Shown here piece after piece: positions 46,357 to 57,698 of a stretch of DNA of 64,000 nt (the stretch's first letter is position 1; the number at the start of each line of letters is the position of its first letter). The notes beneath the pieces were generated by a model. That model made no database searches, was not told the DNA's origin, and saw nothing but the letters and a program-made list of their open reading frames with translations. The translations under genes and the position numbers were made by a program. The DNA lies in NCBI GenBank assembly GCA_034509735.1, contig JACGWO010000007.1:19992046-20056045 (forward strand), written 5' to 3'. This DNA is from Sesamum alatum. Its lineage: Eukaryota; Streptophyta; Magnoliopsida; Lamiales; Pedaliaceae.

Positions 46357-46650
46357 AGAATGTCATCCACAAAAGCACTAGGAACACTATAGAGCTCCCA
46401 CTGACCTTCTTGAACACAAAAGGGTTGGATTTGTTTTTGATGAAATCATAACCCCGTATTACTTCATCAAAGCGAATGTTCCAGCTTTGGGATGCTTGTT
46501 TGAGGCCATAGATGGACTTCTGGAGACGACAGACCTTCTGTTCTTCTCCAGTGACCGTGAAACCCTCCGACTGATCCATGTAGATCTCTTCCTCAACAAA
46601 ACCATTGAGGAAGGCCGTTTTCACATTCATTTGCCATATCTCATTGTCAT
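46357..46650 (-). pseudogene. pol: Copia RT (middle part) of element Y
   Basis: Resumes the Y pol split by G. 46357-46361 is the second AGAAT. The codons for the VDD catalytic residues are at 46362-46370, so the Gypsy insertion sits immediately after them. One base is missing just before the box, which shifts the frame. Further on are SWNIRFDEVIRGYDF, KSIYGLKQAS, MDQSEGFTVTGEE and [11 protein letters not shown]. The gene is cut at 46650 (GTCAT) by the plus-strand A LTR. The upstream domains of Y are not seen again in the window. Confidence 0.88.
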
Positions 46651-47125
46651 TGTTAGAATAGGTGACCATGTAAGCCAATTTTGGCAGGAATATGTAACCT
46701 ATGTCTAGACAATTTTTGGTATTTGATAAAAAACATTTATGAATAAAGAAGTGAAAATTCATATGGCAATACTTTGTTTACGTTCACTTATATCTGCATT
46801 TACATTTCTTTTCACTACGCAAACAAAGCCCACGGACTGAGAATCGATTTCGGGGACTAGGACTACGCTTGGAGGTAGGTCCATGAAATCAGTCTTACCG
46901 AATCAGTCCGGAAATCTCCAAGTCAAGGAATCCCGAAAATGGGTACCGGGATTCCTTTGAGACTTGCACTAAGCATCTGCTGTCGTATTTCATCGACGGG
47001 TGACGAACGTCGTCTAAGCAGTGTTAGTGGGTCAGCATGCTAGGAAGCAGCTGACTGAGGTGACTCGCGGGAACCGTCTTACGGAGGACCTTGAGTATGG
47101 TCAGGAAGGTATGACGTGTATTCCC
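46651..47125 (+). mobile_element. Family A LTR, first part (5' LTR of plus-strand element W)
   Basis: Starts TGTTAGAATAGG after GTCAT (46646-46650) in Y RT. It runs through the beginning of U3 and stops at ATTCCC (47125), where a D LTR begins. The LTR continues at 52003 with about 17 bp missing at the junction. Confidence 0.88.
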
Positions 47126-48345
47126 TGTTGGAATAGGTGACCAGAAAGCCAATAGGTTTGGCAATTTGTAACCTATCCGACAACTTGATGTGAATGTAAT
47201 ATTATTATGTGATGAATAAGATGAGTGTTCGTCACCAATGGTACCTTCTTTGTTGCGCTCATCTTACATTTGTTAAAATGGTGTTTAACTTATATCGCAA
47301 CAAAGCCCACAGACCATGGATAACAACTCGTGCAGTTGGGCCACGCATTGGATGGTGGTCATGAAACCAACTGATTAAGAGTTGGGTCTGAAACGTTCCA
47401 AGTCGAGGACCTCGAGACAGGGCATCGAGAGTCCTATTGAGACTTGCGTCAAGAGTCGTGTTCATTGGATGAGTGCCGTGTTTCATCGGCGACAGGCATG
47501 GGACGCCTACACGATCTTGATGGGTTGGTCGACTGGGGTCGAGCCGACTGGACTGACTCGCGGGATCATCATATGGAAGCCTTGGAGGCTTGGTCGGTAT
47601 GATTGGTTTTCCCCGGTTCCGATAGTACGGGAGTAATCCTCAGACTTGAGGGATCATGGCAGTCGCGTGCACAGGACGGCTGTATCTTGGATCTGGCGAG
47701 AGGTAATCATTCTGTAAGATGATTATCATAAGCCTTGTCCAGTGCAGTCGGAATGTGTAGCGAGGACGGTGGATTCCAAGAAGAGGATCCGTCCCCTGTC
47801 AGTATGTGACAGAGGTATCTCCTATGCACTCGGAGACACGTTCATGCTATTTAAAGCTGTGGCCACAGTGGTTGGTCGAACAGGGAATGGTTTCCTGTGT
47901 CGACGCAATGAAGCATACGTGGTCTCGAGTATTAAGCATAGATGCCTAGTCAAGGATGGGAACCGACGCCCAATTCCATACCCTAGACTAAGGCCGGGAG
48001 ACGGTAGACGGAAGGATCGTACCCGTGCGGAATCGGCGCCTAAATGTTCACGCCAATTCACCTAGTCTCTAGTGCCATGGACCGTTGCTAGACGGCCACC
48101 CATGGTAACGGGCCCTTGTGGGACACGGGCCCAAGTCCAGCTGAGGGTGAACCTAAAGAGTCACACACAAATCACCGAGGAGGTTGAGAGATCGACTTGG
48201 AGTCAATCTCGAAGGATAAAATAAGTAATTGGATTACTTAAGGAAAGTCCATTGGATGGACGGGCCGATATTGTATCGGGCTTTCATTTAATCGGTAAAT
48301 TGGATTTTCGATTAAATATGGAAAGTTGAGATGTTGAGACGTTGG
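47126..48345 (+). mobile_element. Family D LTR, first about 1.2 kb
   Basis: Starts TGTTGGAATAGGTGACC. It has the U3 block (H1-H4 near 47475-47600, palindrome CTGTGGCCACAG at 47857-47868, H6 47880-47898) and the start of the hairpin array, then breaks near 48345 into D leader sequence. The bases before it (TTCCC, 47121-47125) may be a target copy; no matching copy is found at 52003. Confidence 0.85.
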
Positions 48346-48794
48346 CACACTTGGACAAGGGGAAAGCTGCACTATTGTTGTGAACAAAAAGACTGCGCTC
48401 GCTGTTTCCCTGTCTCACGAGTCGTGGGGGGCGACAGTTTGAGGCATGATTTGGTTGATGGGTCGGGTCCAACACTGAGTAACATGGTTCGCTTGGAGTC
48501 CTCGGGACCATGTGAATAGGTGAGGCAAAATATCTTGGGAATCTCATTGGATGAGAATGATATTGGATATCTCCCACAAGGTCTTCTTCATGTGAATCGT
48601 AAAAGCGGGGCATGGAGATTACGCTTGTGGATCCAAAGCCCACTAGGAAATGGTTTCCCGAAACTCCGCTTGAGAGTGGCGGACTTTCGTATAAATAGTA
48701 GGAGGGTTAAAGACTAAAAGACCAAGTCTTCAACTTGAACAATAATATTACCATCATCTGCTAATTTCTGCTTTACATTTTCATTAATGTAGAT
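48346..48794 (+). mobile_element. Family D leader, 3' part
   Basis: Leader sequence just upstream of gag, with the palindrome CACGAGTCGTG at 48416-48426 and the hairpin GGAAA-TGG-TTTCC near 48644. It matches 57290-57698. The preceding part of the leader and the LTR end are deleted at the 48345 junction. Confidence 0.8.
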
Positions 48795-49976
48795 ATGTCT
48801 AAGAACCCGTTAATCATGATTCTTGAGACTAACAAATTCAACGGAACGAACTACTCGGACTGGCTGAGAAACCTGAGGATTGTCCTCGGTTTCGAGAACC
48901 AAGGCTATGTCTTGGACGAGCCGCCACCGAGCGACTTACCGGAGGGGTCCACGCCTGAAGAACGTTTGACGTTCGAGAAATGGCATGAGGACAACCAAAA
49001 AGTACGCAGTATCATACTGGCTTCGATGTCTAACGACATCCAGAAGCAGTATGAGAGGCTGCACAACGTCTCCGCCATAATGCTCCGCATGAACGAGGTT
49101 TATGCGGTTCCGGATAGGCATATTAGATATGCCGCCACAAAAGCATTCTTTGGCACCAAGCTTGCTGAAGGAGCGTCTGTACAAAGTCATGGGGTCAAGA
49201 TGCTCTCCCTAGTAGAGAAACACGAGGACCTTAAAGCTGGGCTTAACAATGACACGTACATTGACGTGATCCTCCAGTCGCTTCCTCCATCCTATGACCC
49301 GTTTGTTGTAAACTATAACATGAACGGACTTGAGAAGTCTATTCATGAGTTGATCAACATGCTGGTCCAATACGAGGCAACGACCCACAAGTCGGTGCCG
49401 GCGGTATTGATAGGAGAGGCTTCGACCTCCAAGGCGAATGGCAAGAGGGTCGGACACTGGAAGAGGAAGAAGGGCAAAGGGAAGACGGTTGTGGCCCCTG
49501 CTCACGCTCCGGGCGTCCCTGTTGCTCCGGTTGGACCGAGCAAAGGGAAAGGGAAGGCCCGTGGTTCTCAGCGGTCCAAGACAAATGATGTCTGCATGCA
49601 TTGCCAAGGGAAAGGGCATTGGAAGAGGGAGTGCCCACAACTCCTCTCCAACCCAGGTGTGTTTGTGGTTGAAGTTAATATGACTACTAATTCTGCTTCA
49701 TGGGTATTGGATACCGGGTGTGGTGCTCACATGTGCAGTGATCTGCAGGCACTGCAAAGAAGTAGAAGGCTAACCAAGGATGAGATGATCCTGAGGCTAG
49801 GCGATGGCAAGGCCGTTGCTGCGGAGGCCGTAGGATCACTAGAGTTAGCCATTAGTAGTCATGTTAGGATTGTACTGAACGACTGTTTCAATGTACCTAG
49901 CATGATTAAAAACATTGTTTCCATCCCGGTCCTTGGAGGCTTGGTCGGTATGATTGATTTTCCCCGGTTCCGATAG
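48795..49976 (+). CDS. gag: Copia gag-protease ORF, family D, truncated and fused to LTR sequence
   Basis: 393 codons from ATG at 48795 (MSKNPLIM). The gag core is uninterrupted (NKFNGTNYSDWLRNLRIVL, DTYIDVILQSLPPSYDPF). A basic Gly/Lys linker follows, then the CCHC zinc knuckle CMHCQGKGHWKREC, and the protease box VLDTGCGAHMCS. At about 49934, after SIPVL, coding sequence stops at a junction with the middle of a D LTR, and the ORF ends with about 12 codons read from LTR DNA. The full D gag-protease at 57699 continues past this point with DKEGYEF. Gag would bind RNA and form particles and protease would process it. This truncated form may still be translated, but there is no pol behind it. 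Confidence 0.85.
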   Translation: MSKNPLIMILETNKFNGTNYSDWLRNLRIVLGFENQGYVLDEPPPSDLPEGSTPEERLTFEKWHEDNQKVRSIILASMSNDIQKQYERLHNVSAIMLRMNEVYAVPDRHIRYAATKAFFGTKLAEGASVQSHGVKMLSLVEKHEDLKAGLNNDTYIDVILQSLPPSYDPFVVNYNMNGLEKSIHELINMLVQYEATTHKSVPAVLIGEASTSKANGKRVGHWKRKKGKGKTVVAPAHAPGVPVAPVGPSKGKGKARGSQRSKTNDVCMHCQGKGHWKRECPQLLSNPGVFVVEVNMTTNSASWVLDTGCGAHMCSDLQALQRSRRLTKDEMILRLGDGKAVAAEAVGSLELAISSHVRIVLNDCFNVPSMIKNIVSIPVLGGLVGMIDFPRFR

Positions 49977-51704
49977 TACGGGAGTAATCCTCAGACTTGA
50001 GGGATCATGACAGTCGCGTGCACAGGACGGCTGTATCTTGGATCTAGCGAGAGGTAATCATTCTGTAAGATGATTATCATAAGCCTTGTCCAGTGCAGTC
50101 GGAATGTGTAGCGAGGACGGTGGATTCCAAGAAGAGGATCCGTCCCCTGTCAGTATGTGACAGAGGTATCTCCTATGCACTCGGAGACACGTTCATGCTA
50201 TTTAAAGCTGTGGCCATAGTGGTTGGTCGAACAGGGAATGGTTTCCTGTGTCGACGCAATGAAGCATACGTGGTCTCGAGTATTAAGCATAGATGCCTAG
50301 TCAAGGATGGGAACCGACGCCCAATTCCATACCCTAGACTAAGGCCGGGAGACGGTAGACGGAAGGATCGTACCCGTGCGGAATCGGCGCCTAAATGTTC
50401 AGGCCAATTCACCTAGTCTCTAGTGCCATGGACCATTGCTAGACGGCCACCCATGGTAACGGGCCCTTGTGGGACACGGGCCCAAGTCTAGCTGAGGGTG
50501 AACCTAAAGGGTCACACACAAATCACCGAGGAGGTTGAGAGATAGACTTGGAGTCAATCTCGAAGGATAAAATAAGTAATTGGATTACTTAAGGGAAAGT
50601 CCATTAGATGGACGGGCCGATATTGTATCGGGCTTTCATTTAATCGGTAAATTGGATTTTCGATTAAATATGGAAAGTTGAGATGTTGAGACGTTGGATC
50701 TTTTAATTGGATTAAAAGATCAACGGGAATAATTTAAGTGGACATTAAATTGGATTTAATATTGGGTTCGTCGTAATTGGATTACGATAAAACCCTGTCC
50801 GTTAAATTATACCCGAGAGGAGAAATAATTCCTAATTTGGAATAGGAAGAAGTTGGACTTCTTCCCTTAATTAAACATAGCCGACATGCTCCCTTGGAGG
50901 AAGCAAAATCAGCCATGTTGCATGGTAGGTGGTATGTTGACTTATCTCTTTTGGAAAGAGACAAATCAACTCCAATCAAGCTCTTCCCTTTTGGTATGAT
51001 TTGATCATACCATAAATTTTGGTAAGCTTGATTGAAGAATTGATGGTGATTGATTGGAATGAATCTAGACATCCTTGGATGAACCTAGACACATTCCAAT
51101 AATCACATTAATTATGTATATATATTAGAATATACAACACCTAGCATAAGTGATTCATTATTCATCTTTTTCTAGGAAAAAGAGAAGACAAAAAATCCTC
51201 TCCTCTCTCTCAAAATTTCGTGCTCCCTCCCTCTCTTACACTTATGTTCTTCACTTGATTTTGAATCACGAAGAAGAACAAAGTAAGTTTAAGAGAACAC
51301 TGATTCATAGTATTCTTCTCTTAAATCGATTCCTTCCTAAACCCGTTCTTTTCTAGCAAGAAGAACGTGTGTTTCTTCCGGTGTGGTGTGGATCACCTTT
51401 GGAGAATCCATACGTTTGGATTTCGTGAGCATTCTGGAGAAGGAACAACGCTAGTAGCCGGGAGCATACGCTAAACAATCAAAGGTAACGGTTTATTACG
51501 CTTTGATTGATTTCATTTGTATATCTATGCCCTATGTGTTTAAATATATGTTTTAATATTTACACATCCTACATCGAACGCCCGGTTGAGCACCCAAGGG
51601 TACACCCCTTGGGATTCGCGTATTTTGAATTTGATTTAAATTTACGCACTTTCTCGCTTTTCTCGCTTCCGCTCGCGCTCCCGGGCGGATCCGCTTGTCC
51701 TTCA
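49930..51704 (+). mobile_element. Family D LTR, 3' about 1.77 kb
   Basis: Joined to gag at CCTTG, a short stretch common to both parents. It runs through H4 onward of the U3 block, the hairpin array and the U5 hairpin (51593-51613) to TGTCCTTCA. 49935-50690 is almost identical to 47575-48345, so this part of the LTR is present twice around the gag fragment. Confidence 0.88.
50573..50800 (+). repeat. Triloop hairpin array in AT-rich U3, family D
   Basis: TAAGTAAT arms around TGG (50573-50591); GTCCAT arms around TAG (50599-50613); GATCTTTTAAT arms around TGG (50697-50721, 11 bp); TCGTAAT arms around TGG (50771-50787). Corresponding arrays are at about 48220-48330, 55035-55260 and 62700-62930. 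Confidence 0.85.
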
Positions 51705-52002
51705 AGTGGTATCAGAGCCCGGTTCGATGTAAGGGGCATAGATCTATGTGTTTGGCATGATTTACTTGCTTTTAAATGGCTTTATTGGCATGTTAGATAA
51801 CATAAATATATGAGTAATATGATGATTCAATTGTTTGGATTTAATGGACTTTTGGCATGCTTAATTTTGTTAGATTGGATCTAAAATTGCATGCTTATTT
51901 TCAGAATAATATTAATGTTATTGTGCTGAAACAGTTTTGAAAAACACAAAAAAAAAAAAAATAAATAAAAATTGGTCGGGCCGGCAGTGGCCGCGCGCAG
52001 AC
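51705..52002 (+). mobile_element. Family D leader, 5' part, truncated
   Basis: PBS TGGTATCAGAGC at 51707-51718 (two bases after the LTR), then D leader matching 56165 onward. It stops at the GC-rich island (GGCCGCGCGCAG) where A LTR sequence resumes. Confidence 0.82.
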
Positions 52003-53435
52003 CAAGTCCTTTGACTTGAGGAACTGCTGAGTTTACCTGTGCATCAGGTCTGTATCTTAGATATGGTGAGAGATTGCCAAAATACTCTTGAGTAGTCATA
52101 AGCCATGTCTAGTGCAGCTCGGGTGCACAGAGTGACAGTAGTTTACAAGAAAGGATCTGTCTCCTGTCAAAAGGTATTGACAGTTGAGTCTCATGTATGC
52201 TCTGTGTCTTGTCCCTGAAATCTGTGGCCACAGTAACTGAACAGAAGGGAAAGGTTTCCATTGCGGCGTTTAGTAAGGACAGACCGACACTTAGGTCCAA
52301 ATGGGTACCTGCTTTTTCCGTGCCCTAGACTCTAAGTGATGAGAACGAAGACAGAAGGATAAGTGTACTGTTAGAGCCTAAATGTTCATCCCCAATTATT
52401 TCACCTAGTCTGTTGTGCCATGGACCGTTGCTAGATGGCCACCCATGGTAACGGGCGAATTCTAGGAATCCGACCAAGTCTAGCTGAAAGGTGAACCTAA
52501 AGAGTCACACATTATCCACACACACTTAGTATTTAATTTGGAATTAAATATTGGAGTAAAGGAATGATTAAATTCGATTTAATGGGGTCCTATATTTTCT
52601 TGGAGAAATTAATTCCTTTTATTTGAAAAAGGGAAAAAAATTAATAAATAGGATTTATTAAAGGGTTGATTTAATGGGATTTAAATATTTCATTAAATTA
52701 AAATCAACGGTTGAGATGGAAAGGGTAGATGGAAGGCTAGGATTTGTTTGACTAGGTCAAACACTAGTTTGACTAGGACTTTGACTAGGTCAAAATCCTA
52801 GACAAATTAGAGTTCTTAGAGTAGGAGTTTTAAGAGGATTAAACTCCTCCTCTCTAAATACCCCTAGCTTCCAACTTTTTGAAGGATGATGAAATTCCAA
52901 CACACACACAACACACACTCAACTCTCTCCCCTTGCCTCTCGTCCGCCCCCTCTCTCTCTACAAGAAAATATTTTTTCTAGTTCTTTTGTTCTTGGAACA
53001 TTAGAACTTAGATGAATCAATACCGTTAATTGATAACGTGTTGTTGATTCATCCACTCCAAAAATATACACTTGTTTGTTGCTAGCACGACATGCAAGAT
53101 ACGTGGGTGGATCGTGTGTCACAATTTGGAGGGTCTCAAGAACGAGATCTCGGTGCAAAACGGGGAACAACGCGTGTAGCCGTTGAAGACGAAAACGACA
53201 ACGGGTAGGTCTCGTTTTATTTTTTCGTCTCTCTCTTTATTTTCAACTCTATGGCCTCCATGATTTCTTTGCATGTTGTTTGATCATGGGATACACCGAA
53301 CACCCGGGAATCTCAAGGGTACACCCCTTGAGCGGGTTATTTTATTATTAAAAGCATGCTTTAATTTTTGTATGTTATTTTATATCGCGCTTCTGCAATC
53401 GCGCAATTCCCGGGACTATCCACCGATTTCTTTCA
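52003..53435 (+). mobile_element. Family A LTR, second part (5' LTR of element W)
   Basis: Continues the LTR begun at 46651: the rest of U3 (hairpins, TTGAC array at 52746-52806), R and U5 with hairpin 53312-53332, ending TTTCTTTCA. PBS follows at 53437-53448. Confidence 0.88.
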
Positions 53436-53950
53436 GTGGTATCAGAGCCCGGTTCGGTGCATAGGCCTAGGGTTTATGTGCGTATAAGCATGAAACGTGA
53501 AATTAGCATGTTTTTTATTAAATCTTGATTTTCTTAATTTTAAAGCATGTCGGTTTTATTGCTTTTGATTCGTGTGTATTTTCTGAATATTGGTGTTTTT
53601 TCTGTTTTCCTTGGGAAACGGGGTGGAAAAATTGAACGGAAAACGAGAAACGACGCAGTCAGCCAGCCGGGAGGGCTGGCCGCACGCAGCCGCGCACTGC
53701 CGGCAGGACAGACGCGCGCAGGCAAGGGAAGCCTGTGCGCGGCCGCCCAGCCGGTCACGCAGCCCTGGCTGCGCGCAGGCGCACGTGCACGCAGACGAGG
53801 GTGTCTGCGCGCGCGCGCGCAAGGCTGCGCGCCTGAGAGTCCGCGCGCGGGACGGACTCTAGGCAGCGCCGCCAGGCGCGCGCGCACGCAGACGGAGGAG
53901 TCTGTGCGCGCGCGCCCGACAGGCGTGCCCAGTGCACGTCTGCGCGCCTA
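53436..53950 (+). mobile_element. Family A leader of element W, 5' part
   Basis: PBS, leader and the GC-rich island (about 53650-53945) with the hairpin CGCAGAC / GTCTGCG (53790-53809). It is cut at 53950 by the D element. The leader resumes at 63149 with several hundred bases missing in between. Confidence 0.82.
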
Positions 53951-54285
53951 ACCAGAAAGCCAATAGGTTTGGCGATTTGTAACCTATCAGACAACTTGAT
54001 GTAAATGTAATATTATTATGTGATGAATAAGATGAGTGTTCGTCACCAATGGTACCTTCTTTGTTGCGCTCATCTTACACTAGTTCACACAGTGTTTAAC
54101 TTATATCGCAACAAAGCCCATAGACCATAGATAACAACTCGTGCAGTTGGGCCACGCATTGGATGGTGGTCATGAAACCAATTGATTAAGAGTTGGGTCT
54201 TAAACATTCCAAGTCGAGGACCTCGAGACAGCGTATCGATAGTCCTATTGAGACTTGCATCCTGAGTCGTGTTCATTAGATGAGT

Positions 54286-54710
54286 GCCGTGTTTCATCGG
54301 CGACAGGCGTGGGACGCCTACACGATCTTGATGGGTTGGTCGACTTGGGTCGAGCCGACTGGACTGACTCGCGGGGATCATCATATGGAAGCCTAGGAGG
54401 CTTGGTCGGTATGATTGGATTTCCCCGGTTCCGATAGTACGGGAGTAATCCTCAGACTTGAGGAATCATGGCAGTCACGTGCACAGCACGGCTGTATCTT
54501 GGATCTAGCAAGAGGTGATCATTCTGTAAGATGATCATTGTAAGCCTTGTCCAGTGCAGTCGGAATGTGTAGCGAGGACGGTGGATTCCAAGAAGAGGAT
54601 CCGTCCCCTGTCAGTATGTGATAGAGGTATCTCCTATGCACTCGAAGACATGTTCATGCTATTTGAAGCTGTGACCACAGTGGTTGGTCGAACAGGGAAT
54701 GGTTTCCTGT
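54286..54710 (+). other. Conserved multi-hairpin U3 block, family D version
   Basis: H1 GCCG/CGGC around TGTTTCAT (54286-54301); H2 AGGCGT/ACGCCT around GGG (54305-54319); H3 GTTGGT/GCCGAC with G-U pairs (54335-54359); H4 AAGCCT/AGGCTT around AGG (54389-54403); H6 ACAGGGAA/TTTCCTGT around TGG (54692-54710), extended by TCGA/TCGA outside. The palindrome is mutated here but intact at 47857-47868. Confidence 0.7.
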
Positions 54711-56052
54711 GTCGACGCAATGAAGCATACGTGGTCTCGAGTATTAAGCATAGATGCCTAGTCGAGGATGGGAACCGACGCCCAATTTCATACCCTAGAC
54801 TAAGGCCGGGAGACGGTAGACGGAAGGATCGTACCCGTACGGAATCGGCGCCTAAATGTTGACGCCAATTCACCTAGCCTCTAGTGCGATGGACCGTTGC
54901 TAGACGGCCACCCATGGTAACGGGCCCTTGTGGGATACGGGCCCAAGTCTAGCTGAGGCTGAACCTAAAGGGACACACACAAATCACTGAGGAGGTTGAG
55001 AGATCGACTTGGAGTCAATCTCGAAGGATAAAATAAGTAATTGAATTACTTAAGGGAAAGTCCATTGGATGGACGGGCCGATATTGTATCGGGCTTTCAT
55101 TTAATCGGTAAATTGGATTTTCGATTAAATATAAAAAGTTGAGAAATTGAGACATTAGATCTTTTAATTGGATTAAAAGATCAACGGGAATAATTTAAAT
55201 GGACATTAAATTGGATTTAATGTTGGATTCGTCGTAATTGGATTACGATAAAACCCGGTCCGCTAAATTATACCCGAGAGGAGAAATAATTCCTAATTTT
55301 GGAATAGGAAGAAGTTGGACTTCTTTCTTTAATTAAACATGGCCGACATGCTCCCTTGGAGGAAGCAAAATCAGCCATGTTTCATGCTAGGTGGTATGTT
55401 GACTTATCTCTTTTGGAAAGAGACAAATCAACTCCAATCAAGCTCTTCCCTTTTGGTATGATTTGATCATACCATAAATTTTGGTAGGCTTGATTGAAGA
55501 ATTGATGGTGATTGATTGGAATGAATCTAGACATCATTGGATGAACCTAGACACATTCCAATAATCACATTAATTATGTATATATATTAGAATATACAAC
55601 ACCAAGCATAAGTGATTCATTATTCAACTTTTTCTAGGAAAAAGAGAAGACAAAAATCCTCTCATCTCTCTCAATTTTCGTGGTCCCTCCCTCTCTTACA
55701 CTTATGTTCTTCACTTGATTTTGAATCAAGAAGAAGAACAAAGTAAGTTTAAGAGAACACTAATTCATAGTGTTCTTCTCTTAAACCCATTCCTTCCTAA
55801 ACCCGTTCTTTTCTAGCAAGAAGAACGTGTGTTTCTTCCGGTGTGGTGTGGATCACCTTTGGAGAATCTATACGTTTGGATTTCATGAGCATTCCGGAGA
55901 AGGAACAACGCTAGTAGCTGGGAGCATACGCTAAACAATCAAAGGTAACAGTTTATTACGCTTTGATTGATTTCATTTATATATCTATGCCCTATGTGTT
56001 TAAATATATGTTTTAATATTTACACATCCTACATCGAACGCCCGGTTGAGCA

Positions 56053-56073
56053 CCCAAGGGTACACCCCTTGGG
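56053..56073 (+). other. U5 hairpin with NACAC loop, family D version
   Basis: CCCAAGGG / TACAC / CCCTTGGG, eight perfect pairs, following ATCGAACGCCCGG. The identical hairpin is at 51593-51613. Confidence 0.75.
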
Positions 56074-56164
56074 ATTCGTGTATTTTGAATTTGATTTAAA
56101 TTTACACACTTTCTACGCTTTCTCGTTTCCGCTCGCGCTCCCGGGCGGATCCGCTTGTCCTTCA

Positions 56165-57698
56165 AGTGGTATCAGAGCCCGGTTCGATGTAAGGGGCATA
56201 GATCTATGTGTTTGGCATGATCTACTTGCTTTTAAATGGCTTTATTGGCATGTTAGATTACATATATATATAAATAATATGATGATTCAATTGTTTGGAT
56301 TTAATGGACTTTTGGCGTGCTTAATTTTGTTAGATTGGATCTAAAATTGCATGCTTATTTTCAGAATAATATTACTGTTATTGTGCTGAAATAGTTTTGA
56401 AAAACAAAAAAAAAAATAAAATTTTGATCGTGCCGGCAGTGGCCGCGCGCAGCCCTGTGCGCGCGGCCGGCCAGCCAGCACAACGGCGGGGCCGTTTTGT
56501 GCCGTTTTTTCGACTTTTTCTGAAAAATTTGATTTTCTGTATTTTCTGCACAATATTCTGAAAATACATTAATTTTGCATTTTTGATTTTGGAATAATTG
56601 GATTATTCCTTGGATTAAATTTGCTTAATTAATTTGGGATTAATACATGCATTGGATGCATTGTTTAAAATGTCCATTAAATTTAAAATTTGAATTTTGC
56701 ATATTATTTATATATTTATGCTTTTGTGATGTTGGACATCATTTGGGTATTTGGAATATCCATTGGTTATTTATGCATGATTATTTGGAATAATTATGTT
56801 ATGTGAGTTGATGGAATCAACATGGGATGATCACAAGAGCCCTAGACCTTATGTATGGATGAATGTATGATCATTTATTTTCTGTTGGGTGGGGCCTGCG
56901 TGCCTCTTGTTTTTGGGACTATCATCTCCCGTATTATCAGCCTCATGATGTTAAGGCTTGTTTTCTTTATTACCAATGTATTACTTTCAATTGTAATGAG
57001 AGTAGATAGGATTTGTGAGGGTTTTATATTTTAACAAGCAATTGGAGTCGGAGACCCCAAGGAGGAGCATCAAGGCGTGAAACAAGAGCACTACAAGGCC
57101 CATTGGAATGACAATGGGTATATTACTATTGTAATAATTTAGGACCACCCTAGACAGACCATAGACTCAGTGCGGGCTTAGTGGGTCCCATAGGTTGGGC
57201 TTGTGATCATCCTAACAGGGGTATGCTATGTTTTATGCATGCGGCATTTTTTTTTATTTATCGCTTTAAATATTGGATATTTATGCATGCTAAAAGACTG
57301 CGCTCGTTGTTTCCCTGTCTCACGAGTCGTGGGGGCGACAGTTTGAGGTATGATTTGGTTGATGGGTCGGGCCTAACACTTAGTAACATGGTTCGCTTGG
57401 AGTCCTCGGAACCATGCGAGTAGGTGAGGCAAAATATCTTGGGAATCACATTGGATGAGAATGATATTGGATATGTCCAACGAGGTCTTCTTCATGTGAA
57501 TCGTAAAAGCGGGGCATGGAGATTACGCTTGTGGATCCCAAGCCCACTAGGAAATGCTTTCCCGAAACTCCGCTTGAGAGTGGCAGACTTTCGTATAAAT
57601 AGTGGGAGGGTTAAAGACTAAAAGACCAAGTCTTCAACTTGAACAATAATATTACCATCATCTGCTAATTTTTGCTTTACATTTTCATTAATGTAGAT
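56165..57698 (+). mobile_element. Family D 5' leader
   Basis: From PBS (56167-56178) to the gag ATG. It has a small GC-rich island (about 56430-56515), the GGGCCTGCGTGCCTC block near 56900, a GGGCTTGTGATCATCC block near 57200, one palindrome CACGAGTCGTG (57321-57331) and GAATCGTAAAAGCGGGGCATGG-type sequence near 57500. Compared with family C it seems to lack the first palindrome copy, near 57290. No supported protein. Confidence 0.82.

Larger units (their letters stand above)
53951..56164 (+). mobile_element. Family D LTR, nearly complete (5' LTR)
   Basis: 2,214 bp; it lacks the first 14 bases (starts ACCAGAAAGCC). It holds the U3 block 54286-54710, the hairpin array, promoter region and U5 hairpin 56053-56073, and ends TGTCCTTCA. 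PBS is at 56167-56178. I see no TTGAC array of the A/B type. Confidence 0.9.

Noticed and set aside
47742..48065. 107-codon ORF repeated at 50093-50416, 54554-54862 and 62208-62540
   Set aside because: It lies in the D LTR structured block; the conservation follows hairpin stems rather than codons, and families A-C do not keep the frame.
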